A stretch of DNA of 64,000 nt from Paracidovorax wautersii. Its GTDB lineage: Bacteria; Pseudomonadota; Gammaproteobacteria; Burkholderiales; Burkholderiaceae_C. The position numbers were made by a program, and so were the translations under genes. Within the stretch, counting starts at the first letter, position 1. Each line of letters begins with the position of its first letter. This document shows, piece after piece, positions 37,117-46,122 of this stretch. Where the stretch lies: positions 930,001 to 994,000 of the forward strand of contig NZ_JAVIZX010000001.1 in the NCBI RefSeq assembly GCF_031453675.1, written 5' to 3'. The notes under the pieces are model-generated. The model was not told the DNA's origin and searched no databases. It saw only the letters and a list, made by a program, of their open reading frames with translations.

Positions 37117-37143
37117 CGATCCAAAGCGCGGGACGGTGCGTAC
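37117..37143 (+). promoter_or_regulatory. ECF11-type promoter P2 for the FAD oxidoreductase operon
   Basis: CGATCCAAA, 12 bp, GCGTACACAGC. It shares GCGTACACAGC exactly with P3 and lies 64 bp upstream of ATG 37207. Confidence 0.7.
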
Positions 37144-37206
37144 ACAGCAGGCAGCGCAAGCGCGTGCCGCCACGCGAGCGAGCCCACAGACCAAGGAACC
37201 GACGCC

Positions 37207-38577
37207 ATGACCTTCGCCGCAACGACGGGGCGGCCCCCAGCTCACCTGCGACCTGTGATGGACGTTGCCGTGATCGGCAGCGGCATTTCGGGTCTCTCCG
37301 CCGCCTGGCTGTTGTCTCACAGCCACCGGGTGACGCTCTTCGAGGCGGACAACCGCGCCGGAGGGCACAGCCACACCGTCGACGTGCCGAATGCTGGCAG
37401 CACCTTCCCGGTCGACACGGGCTTCATCGTCTATAACGAGTCGGCCTACCCCAACCTCACCGCGCTGTTCGCTCACCTGCAGGTGCCGACGGAGGCCACC
37501 GACATGTCGTTCGCGGTCAGCCTGGACCAGGGTGCGCTGGAGTACTCCGGCTCCGGCCTGGGTGGGCTCTTCGCCCAGCGCGCCAACGCCTTGCGCCCCC
37601 GGTTCTGGCGCATGCTGCGCGACCTGGTGCGCTTTTACCGCCAGGCGCCGGCCGAGGCAGAGCGCCTGGGCCTGATGCCGCTGGACGAGTACTTGTCGCA
37701 GCGCGGCTACAGCCGCGCCTTCCGGGAGGACCACCTCTATCCCATGGCCGCCGCCATCTGGTCCACCCCCGCGGCGCGGGTGGGCGAGTACCCGGTGGAG
37801 GCCTTCGTCCGCTTCTGCGAGAACCACCACCTGCTGGTGCTGGGCGACAGGCCGGCCTGGCGCACCGTGCGCGGCGGCAGCCGTGTCTACGTCGAGCGCA
37901 TGACGCAAGGGCTGGGCTCCCGCCTACGGCTGGAGAACGCCGCCGTCGAGATCCGCCGCACGCCCACCGGCGTCTTCATCCGCTCTGCCGACGCACGGGA
38001 ATCCGGCCGTTTCGACCAGGTGGTTGTGGCCACGCACGCCGACCAGGCGCTGCGCCTGCTGCCCGATGCATCCCCTGAAGAATCCCGCCTGCTGGGCGCC
38101 TTCGAATACAGCCGCAACCGCGCGGTGCTGCACAGCGACCCGCGCCTGATGCCGCGCCGCCGGTCGGTGTGGTCGAGCTGGAACTACCTGGCCGACCGCA
38201 GCCGCAGCGACGCGCTGTGCGTGACCTACTGGATGAACCAGCTGCAGCCGCTGCCCACAAAGCAGCCGGTGTTCCTGACGCTCAATCCGCTGCTCGAGCC
38301 CGCGCCGGACCAGCTCATCCGCAGCCAGGTCTACGAACACCCCCTGTTCAACACGGCGGCCCTGCGCGCCCAGCGCGAGCTCTGGAGCCTGCAAGGGCAG
38401 CGCCGGACCTGGTTCTGCGGCGCGTATTTCGGCTCCGGTTTCCACGAGGACGGCCTGCAGGCCGGGCTGGCCGTGGCCGAAGCCCTGGGCGGCGTGCGGC
38501 GTCCGTGGAACGTGAGCGACGAATCCGGCCGCATCCATGTGCCGCCGGCCACGCTGCGCGAGGAGCGCGCGGCATGA
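37207..38577 (+). CDS. FAD-dependent oxidoreductase (amine oxidase/desaturase fold)
   Basis: A 456-residue flavoprotein. The dinucleotide motif is VIGSGISGLSAAWLLS (GxGxxG at about residues 22-27), then FEADNRAGGHSHTVD and VDTGFIVYNESAYPNLTALF. This subfamily occurs next to DUF1365 and CFA synthase in many bacteria and is RpoE-controlled in Rhodobacter. Oxidation or desaturation of an acyl chain is the likely role (inference from context). ATG 37258 (MDVAVIG) is a shorter possible start. The stop overlaps the DUF1365 start (ATGA). Confidence 0.88.
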   Translation: MTFAATTGRPPAHLRPVMDVAVIGSGISGLSAAWLLSHSHRVTLFEADNRAGGHSHTVDVPNAGSTFPVDTGFIVYNESAYPNLTALFAHLQVPTEATDMSFAVSLDQGALEYSGSGLGGLFAQRANALRPRFWRMLRDLVRFYRQAPAEAERLGLMPLDEYLSQRGYSRAFREDHLYPMAAAIWSTPAARVGEYPVEAFVRFCENHHLLVLGDRPAWRTVRGGSRVYVERMTQGLGSRLRLENAAVEIRRTPTGVFIRSADARESGRFDQVVVATHADQALRLLPDASPEESRLLGAFEYSRNRAVLHSDPRLMPRRRSVWSSWNYLADRSRSDALCVTYWMNQLQPLPTKQPVFLTLNPLLEPAPDQLIRSQVYEHPLFNTAALRAQRELWSLQGQRRTWFCGAYFGSGFHEDGLQAGLAVAEALGGVRRPWNVSDESGRIHVPPATLREERAA

Positions 38578-39368
38578 CACCAGCGTCCGCGCTGTACACC
38601 GGGCGCGTGATGCACCAGCGCCTGCGGCCGGCGAGGCACCGGCTGGAGTACCGCATCTTTTCCCTGTTGGTGGATCTGGACGAACTGCCGGCGCTCGACA
38701 GCCGGCTGCGCTGGTTCTCGTTGAACCGGCGCAATCTGTTCAGCCTGCACGAAGCGGACTATGGCGCGGGCGAGGCCGGCGGACTGCGCGCGCACATCGA
38801 CCGCACACTGGCGCAGGCCGGACTCCCCACCGGCGGACCGGTGCAGCTGCTCACGATGCCGCGCATCCTCGGCTACGCCTTCAACCCGCTCAGCGTCTAT
38901 TTCTGCCACCGTCCGGACGGCGGCCTGAAAGCCATCGTCTACGAAGTGAACAACACCTTCGGCGAGCGCCACAGCTACGTGATCTCCGTCGGCTCCGACG
39001 AGGCCTTCGCCCCGCGACTGCGCCAGGGCTGCGGCAAGGACTTCCATGTCTCGCCCTTCATGGAACTGGCGATGCAGTACGCCTTCGACATCGCGCCACC
39101 GCGGCCGGAACGGGAGCATCTGCGCGTGGGCGTCACCGTGCACGATGCGCAGGGCCCGGTGCTGGCAGCCCGCTGGCTCGCCCGGCGCAGCGCCCTCACC
39201 GATGCGGCTCTGCTGCGAGCTTTCGGCACCCACCCGCTGCTCACCCTCAAGGTCGTGGGCGCCATCCACTGGGAGGCGCTCCGGCTCTGGCTCAAGCGGG
39301 TTCCCCTGCACCGCAAGCCGCCACCGCCGCCCCAAGCCATCAGCTTCATCGCCCGCAAAGACACCTGA
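38574..39368 (+). CDS. DUF1365 family protein
   Basis: A 264-residue soluble protein with the family signatures ALYTGRVMHQRLRPARHRLE at the start, RILGYAFNPLSVYFCHRPDG near residue 100 and EVNNTFGERHSYVI near 125. Function is not established; it is nearly always encoded between this FAD oxidoreductase and a CFA synthase, as here. Overlaps with the upstream gene (4 bp) and a 1-bp gap to the next show tight operon structure. Confidence 0.9.
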   Translation: MTPASALYTGRVMHQRLRPARHRLEYRIFSLLVDLDELPALDSRLRWFSLNRRNLFSLHEADYGAGEAGGLRAHIDRTLAQAGLPTGGPVQLLTMPRILGYAFNPLSVYFCHRPDGGLKAIVYEVNNTFGERHSYVISVGSDEAFAPRLRQGCGKDFHVSPFMELAMQYAFDIAPPRPEREHLRVGVTVHDAQGPVLAARWLARRSALTDAALLRAFGTHPLLTLKVVGAIHWEALRLWLKRVPLHRKPPPPPQAISFIARKDT

Positions 39369-39369
39369 C

Positions 39370-40647
39370 ATGCGCATTTCCCCGCCGACTTCGACGTCCC
39401 TGCCCAGCGCTTCGCCACCGCATGCCGTACGGGCCGGCAGCCCGCTGCGCCCGCTGCACGGCCTGCTCCGCAGGCTGCTGCGCCATCTGCAGTGCGGCAG
39501 CCTGTCGATCAGCCTGCCCGGCGGCCAGCGGCTGGAGGGCCATGGCGCGGCCCCCGGCCCGGCCGCCGCCGTGGTCCTGCACTCCTGGCGCCCGGTATGG
39601 CAGATGCTGCTGCACGGGGACATCGGCCTGGCCCGCTCCTACCGCGACGGCGACTGGATGACGCCCGACCTGACGGCGCTGCTGGAACTGGGTCTGCACA
39701 ACGAGCAGGCCTGGGGGGCCGCCCTGCAGGCGAGCGCGCCGGCACGCTGGTTCCACCAGTTGGCGCACCGCCTGCGCGCCAACACCCGCACGGGCAGCCG
39801 CCAGAACATCGCTTTCCATTACGACCTGGGCAATGCGTTCTACGGCCAGTGGCTGGACCGCACCATGCTCTATTCCAGCGGGCTGTATGCCCACCCCGGC
39901 GCCACGCTGGAAGAAGCGCAGGCGCGCAAGCTGACACGCATCCTCGCGCTGCTGGACTGCCCGGAAGACGCCGAGGTGCTGGAGATCGGTTGCGGCTGGG
40001 GCGCCCTGGCAACCGAGGTGGGCCAGGCCGCGCCTGCAGGCCGGGTCACGGGCCTGACACTCTCGACCGAACAACTGGCGCATGCGCGGGAAAGGGTCGC
40101 CTCCGCAGGGCTGCAGGACCGCGTGGACCTGCGCCTGCAGGACTATCGCGATGTCGAGGGGCACTTCGACCGCATCGTGTCCATCGAAATGCTCGAAGCC
40201 GTTGGCGAGTGCTACTGGCCGGCCTACTTCGACACCCTGCGGGCACGGCTGAAGCCGGGCGGCACGGCGGTCGTGCAGGTCATCACGATCGCCGAGGACC
40301 GCTTCGAGCAGTACCGCCGGCATCCGGACTTCATCCAGCGCTTCATCTTCCCGGGCGGCATGCTGCCGACGGTGCGCGCGCTGGGCAAAGAAGCTGCGCG
40401 CGCCGGACTCACGCTGGAGACCGCGGAGACTTTCGGGGCCAGCTATGCGCTCACGCTGGCCGCCTGGAGGGCACGCTTCCTCGCCGCATGGCCCACCATC
40501 GAACCGCTGGGGTTCGATGACGCCTTCCGGCGGCTCTGGACGTACTACCTCAGCTACTGCGAGGCGGGCTTTCGCACGGGGCGCGTGGACGTGGGCCTGT
40601 ACGTGCTGCGCCACGCGCACGGCAACGCCGACCAGGCGACGGCCTGA
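39370..40647 (+). CDS. cyclopropane-fatty-acyl-phospholipid synthase (CFA-family 2)
   Basis: A 425-residue SAM-dependent enzyme acting on unsaturated acyl chains of membrane phospholipids. The N-terminal lipid-binding region (about 30-120) is followed by IAFHYDLGNAFYGQWLDRTM, SAM motif LEIGCGWGALATEVGQ near residue 205, and the C-terminal YYLSYCEAGFRTGRVDVGLY typical of true CFA synthases. It is the second CFA-like gene within 6 kb, both predicted in one regulon. The two could make different products (cyclopropane versus methylated chains). Confidence 0.9.
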   Translation: MRISPPTSTSLPSASPPHAVRAGSPLRPLHGLLRRLLRHLQCGSLSISLPGGQRLEGHGAAPGPAAAVVLHSWRPVWQMLLHGDIGLARSYRDGDWMTPDLTALLELGLHNEQAWGAALQASAPARWFHQLAHRLRANTRTGSRQNIAFHYDLGNAFYGQWLDRTMLYSSGLYAHPGATLEEAQARKLTRILALLDCPEDAEVLEIGCGWGALATEVGQAAPAGRVTGLTLSTEQLAHARERVASAGLQDRVDLRLQDYRDVEGHFDRIVSIEMLEAVGECYWPAYFDTLRARLKPGGTAVVQVITIAEDRFEQYRRHPDFIQRFIFPGGMLPTVRALGKEAARAGLTLETAETFGASYALTLAAWRARFLAAWPTIEPLGFDDAFRRLWTYYLSYCEAGFRTGRVDVGLYVLRHAHGNADQATA

Positions 40648-40681
40648 CCGAAAAGGCAAAAGAACGGGGAAATGCTGTGTG

Positions 40682-40706
40682 AAAAACGCTTCGCCGAAAG
40701 GCGAAG
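40682..40706 (-). terminator. terminator of tRNA-Arg
   Basis: On the minus strand, directly after the CCA end, a CTTCGCC/GGCGAAG stem with a TTTC loop (40706-40689) is followed by CGTTTTT. Confidence 0.85.
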
Positions 40707-40782
40707 TGGTGCGGCTGGCGGGGATCGAACCCACGACCCTTGGCTTCGGAGGCCAATACTCTATCCACTGAGCTACAGCCGC
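40707..40782 (-). tRNA. tRNA-Arg (anticodon CCG)
   Basis: A complete 76-nt cloverleaf read on the minus strand, with encoded CCA. The acceptor GCGGCTG pairs with CAGCCGC. The anticodon arm is TTGGC-CTCCGAA-GCCAA with anticodon CCG, and the T arm contains GGTTCGATCC. It decodes CGG. Confidence 0.96.
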
Positions 40783-40831
40783 TGGACATCTGCGGGCCGG
40801 GTGGCCGCAAACAGCAGTGGATTATCGCACG

Positions 40832-41455
40832 CTACTCCACCCGGAAACCCAAACCCTTGAGATAGGTGTCCACGCTGACCTGGCTGACCGCCACCAGATC
40901 GAAGCTCGAATGGCTCAGCAACCACGCCTGCATCAGGCCTTCGAAGATGGCGCGCAAGCCGATGGCCGCCGTGGCCGGGTCCATGGGCAGGGCCACCTGG
41001 TACTGCTCTGCCGCCTCGCGGACGAAGCGTTCGATCTGCGACTGGAATCCCGCGCAGCCCTCGATGTGGCGATCCCGCACGTCTGCCAGATCGTTGACGT
41101 ATTCGATCCGGTACATCGCGATCTCGAACACCCGGCGCGTACGCTCGTCATGGGCGATGCTGCGCTGCACAAAATCGATCAGGCGGCGCAAGCGCTCCAG
41201 CGGCGGCAGGCCGGCGGCGAAATCGTCGTCTTCTGTCGCCTGCTCGAGCGGCAAGGTTACGCGATCCATCATGGCGTTGAACAGGTCGAGCTTGTCCTTG
41301 AAATGCCAATAGATCGCCCCGCGCGTGGCGCCGGCCGCCTGAGCGATGTCGTTGAGCGACGCACGGGCAACGCCTTTTTCGTAGAACACCAATTCGGCCG
41401 CATCCAGCAAGCTGTTGCGCGTAGCATCGGCATCTTCTTTGGTACGACGGGCCAT
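40832..41455 (-). CDS. TetR family repressor of the RND efflux operon
   Basis: A 207-residue AcrR/TtgR-type repressor. The N-terminal HTH has ASLNDIAQAAGATRGAIYWH (about residues 31-50) and the ensuing KDKLDLFNAM helix. The C-terminal ligand domain is of the TetR_C AcrR-like kind. It is divergent from the efflux operon over a palindromic site resembling AcrR/TtgR operators, so ligand-relieved repression of both directions is expected. Confidence 0.92.
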   Translation of the reverse strand: MARRTKEDADATRNSLLDAAELVFYEKGVARASLNDIAQAAGATRGAIYWHFKDKLDLFNAMMDRVTLPLEQATEDDDFAAGLPPLERLRRLIDFVQRSIAHDERTRRVFEIAMYRIEYVNDLADVRDRHIEGCAGFQSQIERFVREAAEQYQVALPMDPATAAIGLRAIFEGLMQAWLLSHSSFDLVAVSQVSVDTYLKGLGFRVE

Positions 41456-41504
41456 AGGGGCGGTTGTCTCCTGTAGGTGTTGGCCTGGTAACGATGTAAT
41501 CGCA

Positions 41505-41532
41505 ATTATACATTCATGTTTGTATGTACAAT
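41505..41532. promoter_or_regulatory. operator between tetR and the RND operon
   Basis: A 28-bp imperfect palindrome centred on 41518/41519: ATTATACATTCA and TGTATGTACAAT, with 10 of 14 base pairs symmetric. It contains the TACAT...ATGTA core found in AcrR and TtgR operators. It lies 50 bp upstream of the tetR start and 114 bp upstream of the MFP start. Confidence 0.7.
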
Positions 41533-41645
41533 GGCGCCCACTTTCGTTTGCCCTCTTCTTTGATGCCGGTCAGCTGCATGCGTCCGGCATCGGGAATTTC
41601 TGTTTCTGCACCTTTCGCTTTTTGCCTTTTCTCAAAGGGATTTCC

Positions 41646-42911
41646 ATGCAGCGCCTGAACGACGACCACTCCGTCCGCTCCGTCTCCCAACCCCCTTCCT
41701 TGAGGCTTCTCGCACTGTCCATCGGTTGCGCAGCCGTGCTCGCCCTGTCGGCGTGCGGCAAGAAGGACGCTGATGCCCAGGGCGGCGCCCCGCAGCAGCC
41801 CCCGCCGGCCGAGGTGGGCGTGGTGACGGTCACCCCCGGTGACGTCGGGTTGGTTACCGAGTTGCCAGGCCGCCTCGAGGCGTCACGCGTGGCAGAGGTG
41901 CGGGCCCGGGCGGCCGGCATCCTGCAAAAGCGCCTGTTCACCGAAGGCAGTGATGTGAAGGCCGGCCAGGCGCTGTTCGCTATCGACAACGCGCCTTACC
42001 GCGCCACGCTGGAAAGCGCGCAGGCCTCCGTCGCCCAGGCCGAAGCGAACGTGGCCCAGACCCGTGCACTCGCCGAGCGCTACAAGCCGCTGGTGGCCGT
42101 GAACGCGGTGAGCAAGCAGGAATACGACAACGCGGTCGCTTCCCAAAAGACGGCCGAGGCCAACCTGGCAGCCGCCAAGGCCTCGGTGACCACCGCGCGC
42201 ATCAACCTGGGCTATGCCTCGGTGACCTCGCCCATCTCCGGCCGCATCGGCCGCGCCTTGGTGACCGAAGGCGCCCTGGTGGGCCAGGGCGAACCGACCC
42301 AACTCGCCGTGGTGCAGCAGATCGACCCGCTGTACGTGAACTTCACGCAGTCCGCGTCGGACGCCCTCAAGCTGAAGGCAGCCCTGACCAGCGGCAAATA
42401 CAAGCAGGCCGGCAACGGTGCCGCCGGCGTGAGCGTGGTGCTGGAAGACGGCAGCGTCTACGGCCGCACGGGCCGCCTGCTGTTCACCGATCTGACGGTG
42501 GACGCCACCAGCGGCCAGGTCACGCTTCGCGCTGAAATTCCCAACCCCGACCGCCAGCTGCTGCCCGGCCTGTACGTGCGCGTGCGCGTCGAGCAGGCCC
42601 AGGTGGGCAACGGCGTCCTGCTGCCCCAGCAGGCCGTGACCCGCTCGGCCAAGGGCGACACGGTCATGGTGGTGGGCGAAGACAACCACCTGACGCCCCG
42701 CCCGATCAAGCTGGGCCCGGCACAAGGCACGAACTGGGTGGTGCTGGAAGGCCTGAAGGCCGGCGAAAAGGTCATGGTGGACGGCTTCCAGAAGCTGCCC
42801 CGCGGCAAGCCCGGCGATCCGATCGTCGTCAAGCCCGTGCCCTGGCAACCCGCCGGTGCCAAGCCCGCTGCGGCGCCCGCCTCTGCCGCTTCGGCTCCGG
42901 CCAAGCAATAA
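41646..42911 (+). CDS. RND efflux periplasmic adaptor (AcrA/MexA family lipoprotein)
   Basis: A 421-residue membrane-fusion protein linking the RND pump to the outer-membrane channel. The lipobox LSAC is near residues 35-38 (AVLALSACGKK). A biotinyl-lipoyl domain (RAAGILQKRLFTEGSDVKAG), a coiled-coil hairpin (about 100-165) and a beta-barrel domain (SGRIGRALVTEGALVGQGE) follow. The C-terminus is Ala/Pro-rich. ATG 41646 was chosen as it begins the signal peptide. First gene of the three-gene operon. Confidence 0.93.
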   Translation: MQRLNDDHSVRSVSQPPSLRLLALSIGCAAVLALSACGKKDADAQGGAPQQPPPAEVGVVTVTPGDVGLVTELPGRLEASRVAEVRARAAGILQKRLFTEGSDVKAGQALFAIDNAPYRATLESAQASVAQAEANVAQTRALAERYKPLVAVNAVSKQEYDNAVASQKTAEANLAAAKASVTTARINLGYASVTSPISGRIGRALVTEGALVGQGEPTQLAVVQQIDPLYVNFTQSASDALKLKAALTSGKYKQAGNGAAGVSVVLEDGSVYGRTGRLLFTDLTVDATSGQVTLRAEIPNPDRQLLPGLYVRVRVEQAQVGNGVLLPQQAVTRSAKGDTVMVVGEDNHLTPRPIKLGPAQGTNWVVLEGLKAGEKVMVDGFQKLPRGKPGDPIVVKPVPWQPAGAKPAAAPASAASAPAKQ

Positions 42912-42935
42912 GTAAGACAACCAGGAGCGCGGCAC

Positions 42936-45900
42936 ATGGCCAAGTTCTTCATTGAACGGCCCATCTTTGCATGGGTCATCACGATCTTCATCATGGTGAT
43001 GGGGGGAATCTCCATCGCCAAGCTGCCCATCGCCCAGTACCCGGCGGTGGCGCCACCGACCATCCAGGTGTCGGTCGCCTACCCGGGCGCCAACGCGCAG
43101 ACGCTGGAAGACAGCGTGCTCGCAGTCATCGAACGCGAGATGAACGGCGCCAGCGGGCTGGCCTACATCGAAACGACGAGCCAAGCCAACGGCACCGGCT
43201 CGATCGTGCTGAGCTTCGAGCCTGGCACCAACGCCGATCTGGCGCAGGTGGACGTGCAGAACCGCCTCTCGCGCGCCACGCCGCGGCTGCCCAGCGCAGT
43301 GACGCAGCAGGGCGTGCGCGTGGAGCAGTCGCGTTCGAACTTCCTGATGTTCGCCATGCTCTCCACGGACAACCCCGACGTGAGCATCGAGGCGCTGAAC
43401 GACTATGCCGCCCGCAACGTGGTGCCGGAACTGCAGCGCGTGGCCGGCGTGGGTACGCTCACCCAGTTCGGCTCCGAGCGCGCCATGCGCATCTGGGTGG
43501 ACCCGGCCAAGCTCAAGGGTTTCAACCTGTCGCTCGACCAGGTGAATGCGGCGATCCGCGCACAGAACGTGCAGGTGTCGGCCGGCAATCTGGGTGACCT
43601 GCCGTCCGAACAGGGCCAGCCCGTAGCGGCCACCATCGTCGTGCAAGGCCAGCTGACCAATGCCGACCAATTCGGCAACGTGGTACTGCGCGCCAACACC
43701 GACGGTTCCGCCGTGCGCCTGAAGGACGTGGCCCGCATCGAACTCGGCTCGCAGAGCTACAACACCAGCGCCCGTCTGAACGGCAAGCAGGCCGTGGGCC
43801 TGGGCGTGCAGCCCACCCCATCGGCCAACGCGCTGGCGACGGCCAAGGCCGTGCGCGCCAAGCTGGAAGAGCTCAAGAAGTTCTTCCCGCAGGGCGTGAA
43901 CTACGTGGTTCCCTACGACACTTCCAAATTCGTTTCGGTCTCGATCGAGAAGGTGGTGCACACGCTGATCGAAGCCGTGGTGCTGGTGTTCATCGTGATG
44001 TTCCTGTTCCTGCAGAACTTCCGCTACACCATCATCCCGACCATCGTGGTGCCCGTGGCGCTGCTGGGCACTTTCGGCGCCCTGCTGGCGATGGGCTTCT
44101 CGATCAACGTGCTCACCATGTTCGGCATGGTGTTGGTGATCGGTATCGTCGTGGACGATGCGATCGTGGTGGTGGAGAACGTCGAGCGGATCATGGCCGA
44201 GGAAGGCCTGCCGCCGCTGCAGGCCACGCGCAAGGCGATGGGCCAGATCTCGGGCGCCGTGATCGGCGTGACCGTGGTGCTGATCTCGGTGTTCGTGCCG
44301 CTGGCGTTCTTCGCCGGCTCCACCGGCAACATCTATCGCCAGTTCGCCGCGACGATGGCCACCTCGATCGCGTTCTCGGCCTTCCTCGCACTGTCCCTCA
44401 CGCCGGCGCTCTGCGCCACGCTGCTCAAGCCCATCGATCCGGAACACCACGCCGAGAAGAAAGGCTTCTTCGGCTGGTTCAACCGCTCGTTCAAGAGCAC
44501 CACGCACCGCTATGAAGGCTGGATGGCCAAGCTGCTGCGCCGCGGCGGCCGCATGATGATCATCTATGCCGTGCTGCTGGGCGCCGTGGCGCTGGTGTAC
44601 ACGCGCCTTCCCACCTCGTTCCTGCCCAACGAAGACCAGGGCTACATCATCACCAACGTGCAGCTGCCCCCGGGTGCCGCGCAGTCGCGTACCAGCGAGG
44701 TGCTGCAGCAGGTGGAAGGCTTCATGCTGAAGCAGCCCGAGGTGGAGAACATCGTGACCGTGGCAGGCTTCTCGTTCTCGGGCCAAGGCCAGAACGCCGG
44801 CCTCGCGTTCGTGATCCTGAAGGACTGGGCAGAGCGCTCCGGCGCCGACAGCACGGCCTCGGCCGTGGCCGGCCGCGCCTTCATGGCGCTGTCGGGCATC
44901 CGCGATGCCTTCATCTTCGCGCTGAGCCCGCCGCCCATTCCCGAACTGGGCACCGGCACCGGCTTCAACTTCCGGCTGCAGGACCGTGCCGGCCAGGGAC
45001 ACGACGCCCTGGTCAACGCGCGCAACCAGCTGCTGGGCATGGCCGGGCAGAGCAAGATCCTGGCAGGCGTGCGCCCCGACGGCATGGAAGACGCGCCCCA
45101 GATGCAGATCGACATCGACCGCGACAAGGCCAACGCCCTGGGCATCGGTTTCGACAGCATCAGCAGCGCGCTGTCCACGGCGCTGGGCTCGGCCTACATC
45201 AACGACTTCCCGAACCAGGGACGTCTGCAGCGCGTGGTCGTCCAGGCGGACGCCGCCGCCCGCATGCGGCCCGAGTCGGTGCTGGACCTGCCGGTGGTGA
45301 ACAGCCGCGGCCAGACCGTGCCCCTGTCGACCTTCGCCACCACGCGCTGGATCACCGGCGCCATGCAGACGGTGCGCTACAACGGCTACCCGTCGATGAA
45401 GATCGCCGGTGATGCCGGCCCCGGCTACACGACCGGCGAGGCCATGAACGAGATGGAACGCCTGGCCGGCCAGCTGCCGCCCGGCTTCGGCTTCGAGTGG
45501 ACGGGCCAGTCGCGCGAGGAAAAGCTCGCTGGCTCGCAGGCCATGATCCTCTATGCCTTCTCGCTGCTCGCCGTGTTCCTGTGCCTGGCCGCGCTGTACG
45601 AAAGCTGGTCGATCCCGTTCTCGGTGATGCTGGTGGTGCCGCTGGGCGTGCTCGGCGTGCTGCTGGCCACGCTGATGCGGGGCATGTCCAACGACGTGTA
45701 CTTCCAGATCGGGCTGGTGACCATCATCGGGCTCTCGGCCAAGAACGCCATCCTGATCGTGGAGTTCGCGAAGGATCTGCAGGCCGAGGGCAAGAGCGTG
45801 CTGGAGGCGGCGCTGGAGGCCGCCCACCTGCGGTTCCGTCCCATCATCATGACCTCGCTGGCCTTCACGCTGGGCGTGGTGCCGCTGTTCATCGCCTCGG

Positions 45901-46097
45901 GTGCCAGCTCGGCGAGCCAGCGGGCCATCGGCACCGGCGTGATCGGCGGGATGATCACGGGTACCGTGCTCGCGGTGATCTTCGTGCCCGTGTTCTTCGT
46001 GCTGGTGCGCACCTTCTTCAAGGGCAGCAAGCGCCAGCAGGACCACGACGCCAAGGTCAACCAACAGCACCGCCGCGATGCGGAAGCGCTGGAATAA
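42936..46097 (+). CDS. RND multidrug efflux transporter (AcrB/MexB, HAE1)
   Basis: A 1053-residue inner-membrane proton/drug antiporter, trimeric. It starts MAKFFIERPIFAWVITIFIM, as in AcrB and MexB. The helix-4 proton-relay aspartates D407 and D408 are in IVVDDAIVVVENVER, at the same numbering as AcrB. Periplasmic porter and docking domains and 12 helices are complete. The gene lies 24 bp after the adaptor gene. Confidence 0.96.
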   Translation: MAKFFIERPIFAWVITIFIMVMGGISIAKLPIAQYPAVAPPTIQVSVAYPGANAQTLEDSVLAVIEREMNGASGLAYIETTSQANGTGSIVLSFEPGTNADLAQVDVQNRLSRATPRLPSAVTQQGVRVEQSRSNFLMFAMLSTDNPDVSIEALNDYAARNVVPELQRVAGVGTLTQFGSERAMRIWVDPAKLKGFNLSLDQVNAAIRAQNVQVSAGNLGDLPSEQGQPVAATIVVQGQLTNADQFGNVVLRANTDGSAVRLKDVARIELGSQSYNTSARLNGKQAVGLGVQPTPSANALATAKAVRAKLEELKKFFPQGVNYVVPYDTSKFVSVSIEKVVHTLIEAVVLVFIVMFLFLQNFRYTIIPTIVVPVALLGTFGALLAMGFSINVLTMFGMVLVIGIVVDDAIVVVENVERIMAEEGLPPLQATRKAMGQISGAVIGVTVVLISVFVPLAFFAGSTGNIYRQFAATMATSIAFSAFLALSLTPALCATLLKPIDPEHHAEKKGFFGWFNRSFKSTTHRYEGWMAKLLRRGGRMMIIYAVLLGAVALVYTRLPTSFLPNEDQGYIITNVQLPPGAAQSRTSEVLQQVEGFMLKQPEVENIVTVAGFSFSGQGQNAGLAFVILKDWAERSGADSTASAVAGRAFMALSGIRDAFIFALSPPPIPELGTGTGFNFRLQDRAGQGHDALVNARNQLLGMAGQSKILAGVRPDGMEDAPQMQIDIDRDKANALGIGFDSISSALSTALGSAYINDFPNQGRLQRVVVQADAAARMRPESVLDLPVVNSRGQTVPLSTFATTRWITGAMQTVRYNGYPSMKIAGDAGPGYTTGEAMNEMERLAGQLPPGFGFEWTGQSREEKLAGSQAMILYAFSLLAVFLCLAALYESWSIPFSVMLVVPLGVLGVLLATLMRGMSNDVYFQIGLVTIIGLSAKNAILIVEFAKDLQAEGKSVLEAALEAAHLRFRPIIMTSLAFTLGVVPLFIASGASSASQRAIGTGVIGGMITGTVLAVIFVPVFFVLVRTFFKGSKRQQDHDAKVNQQHRRDAEALE

Positions 46098-46122
46098 GCC
46101 CCATTTGCTGGAGAGAGAAACC

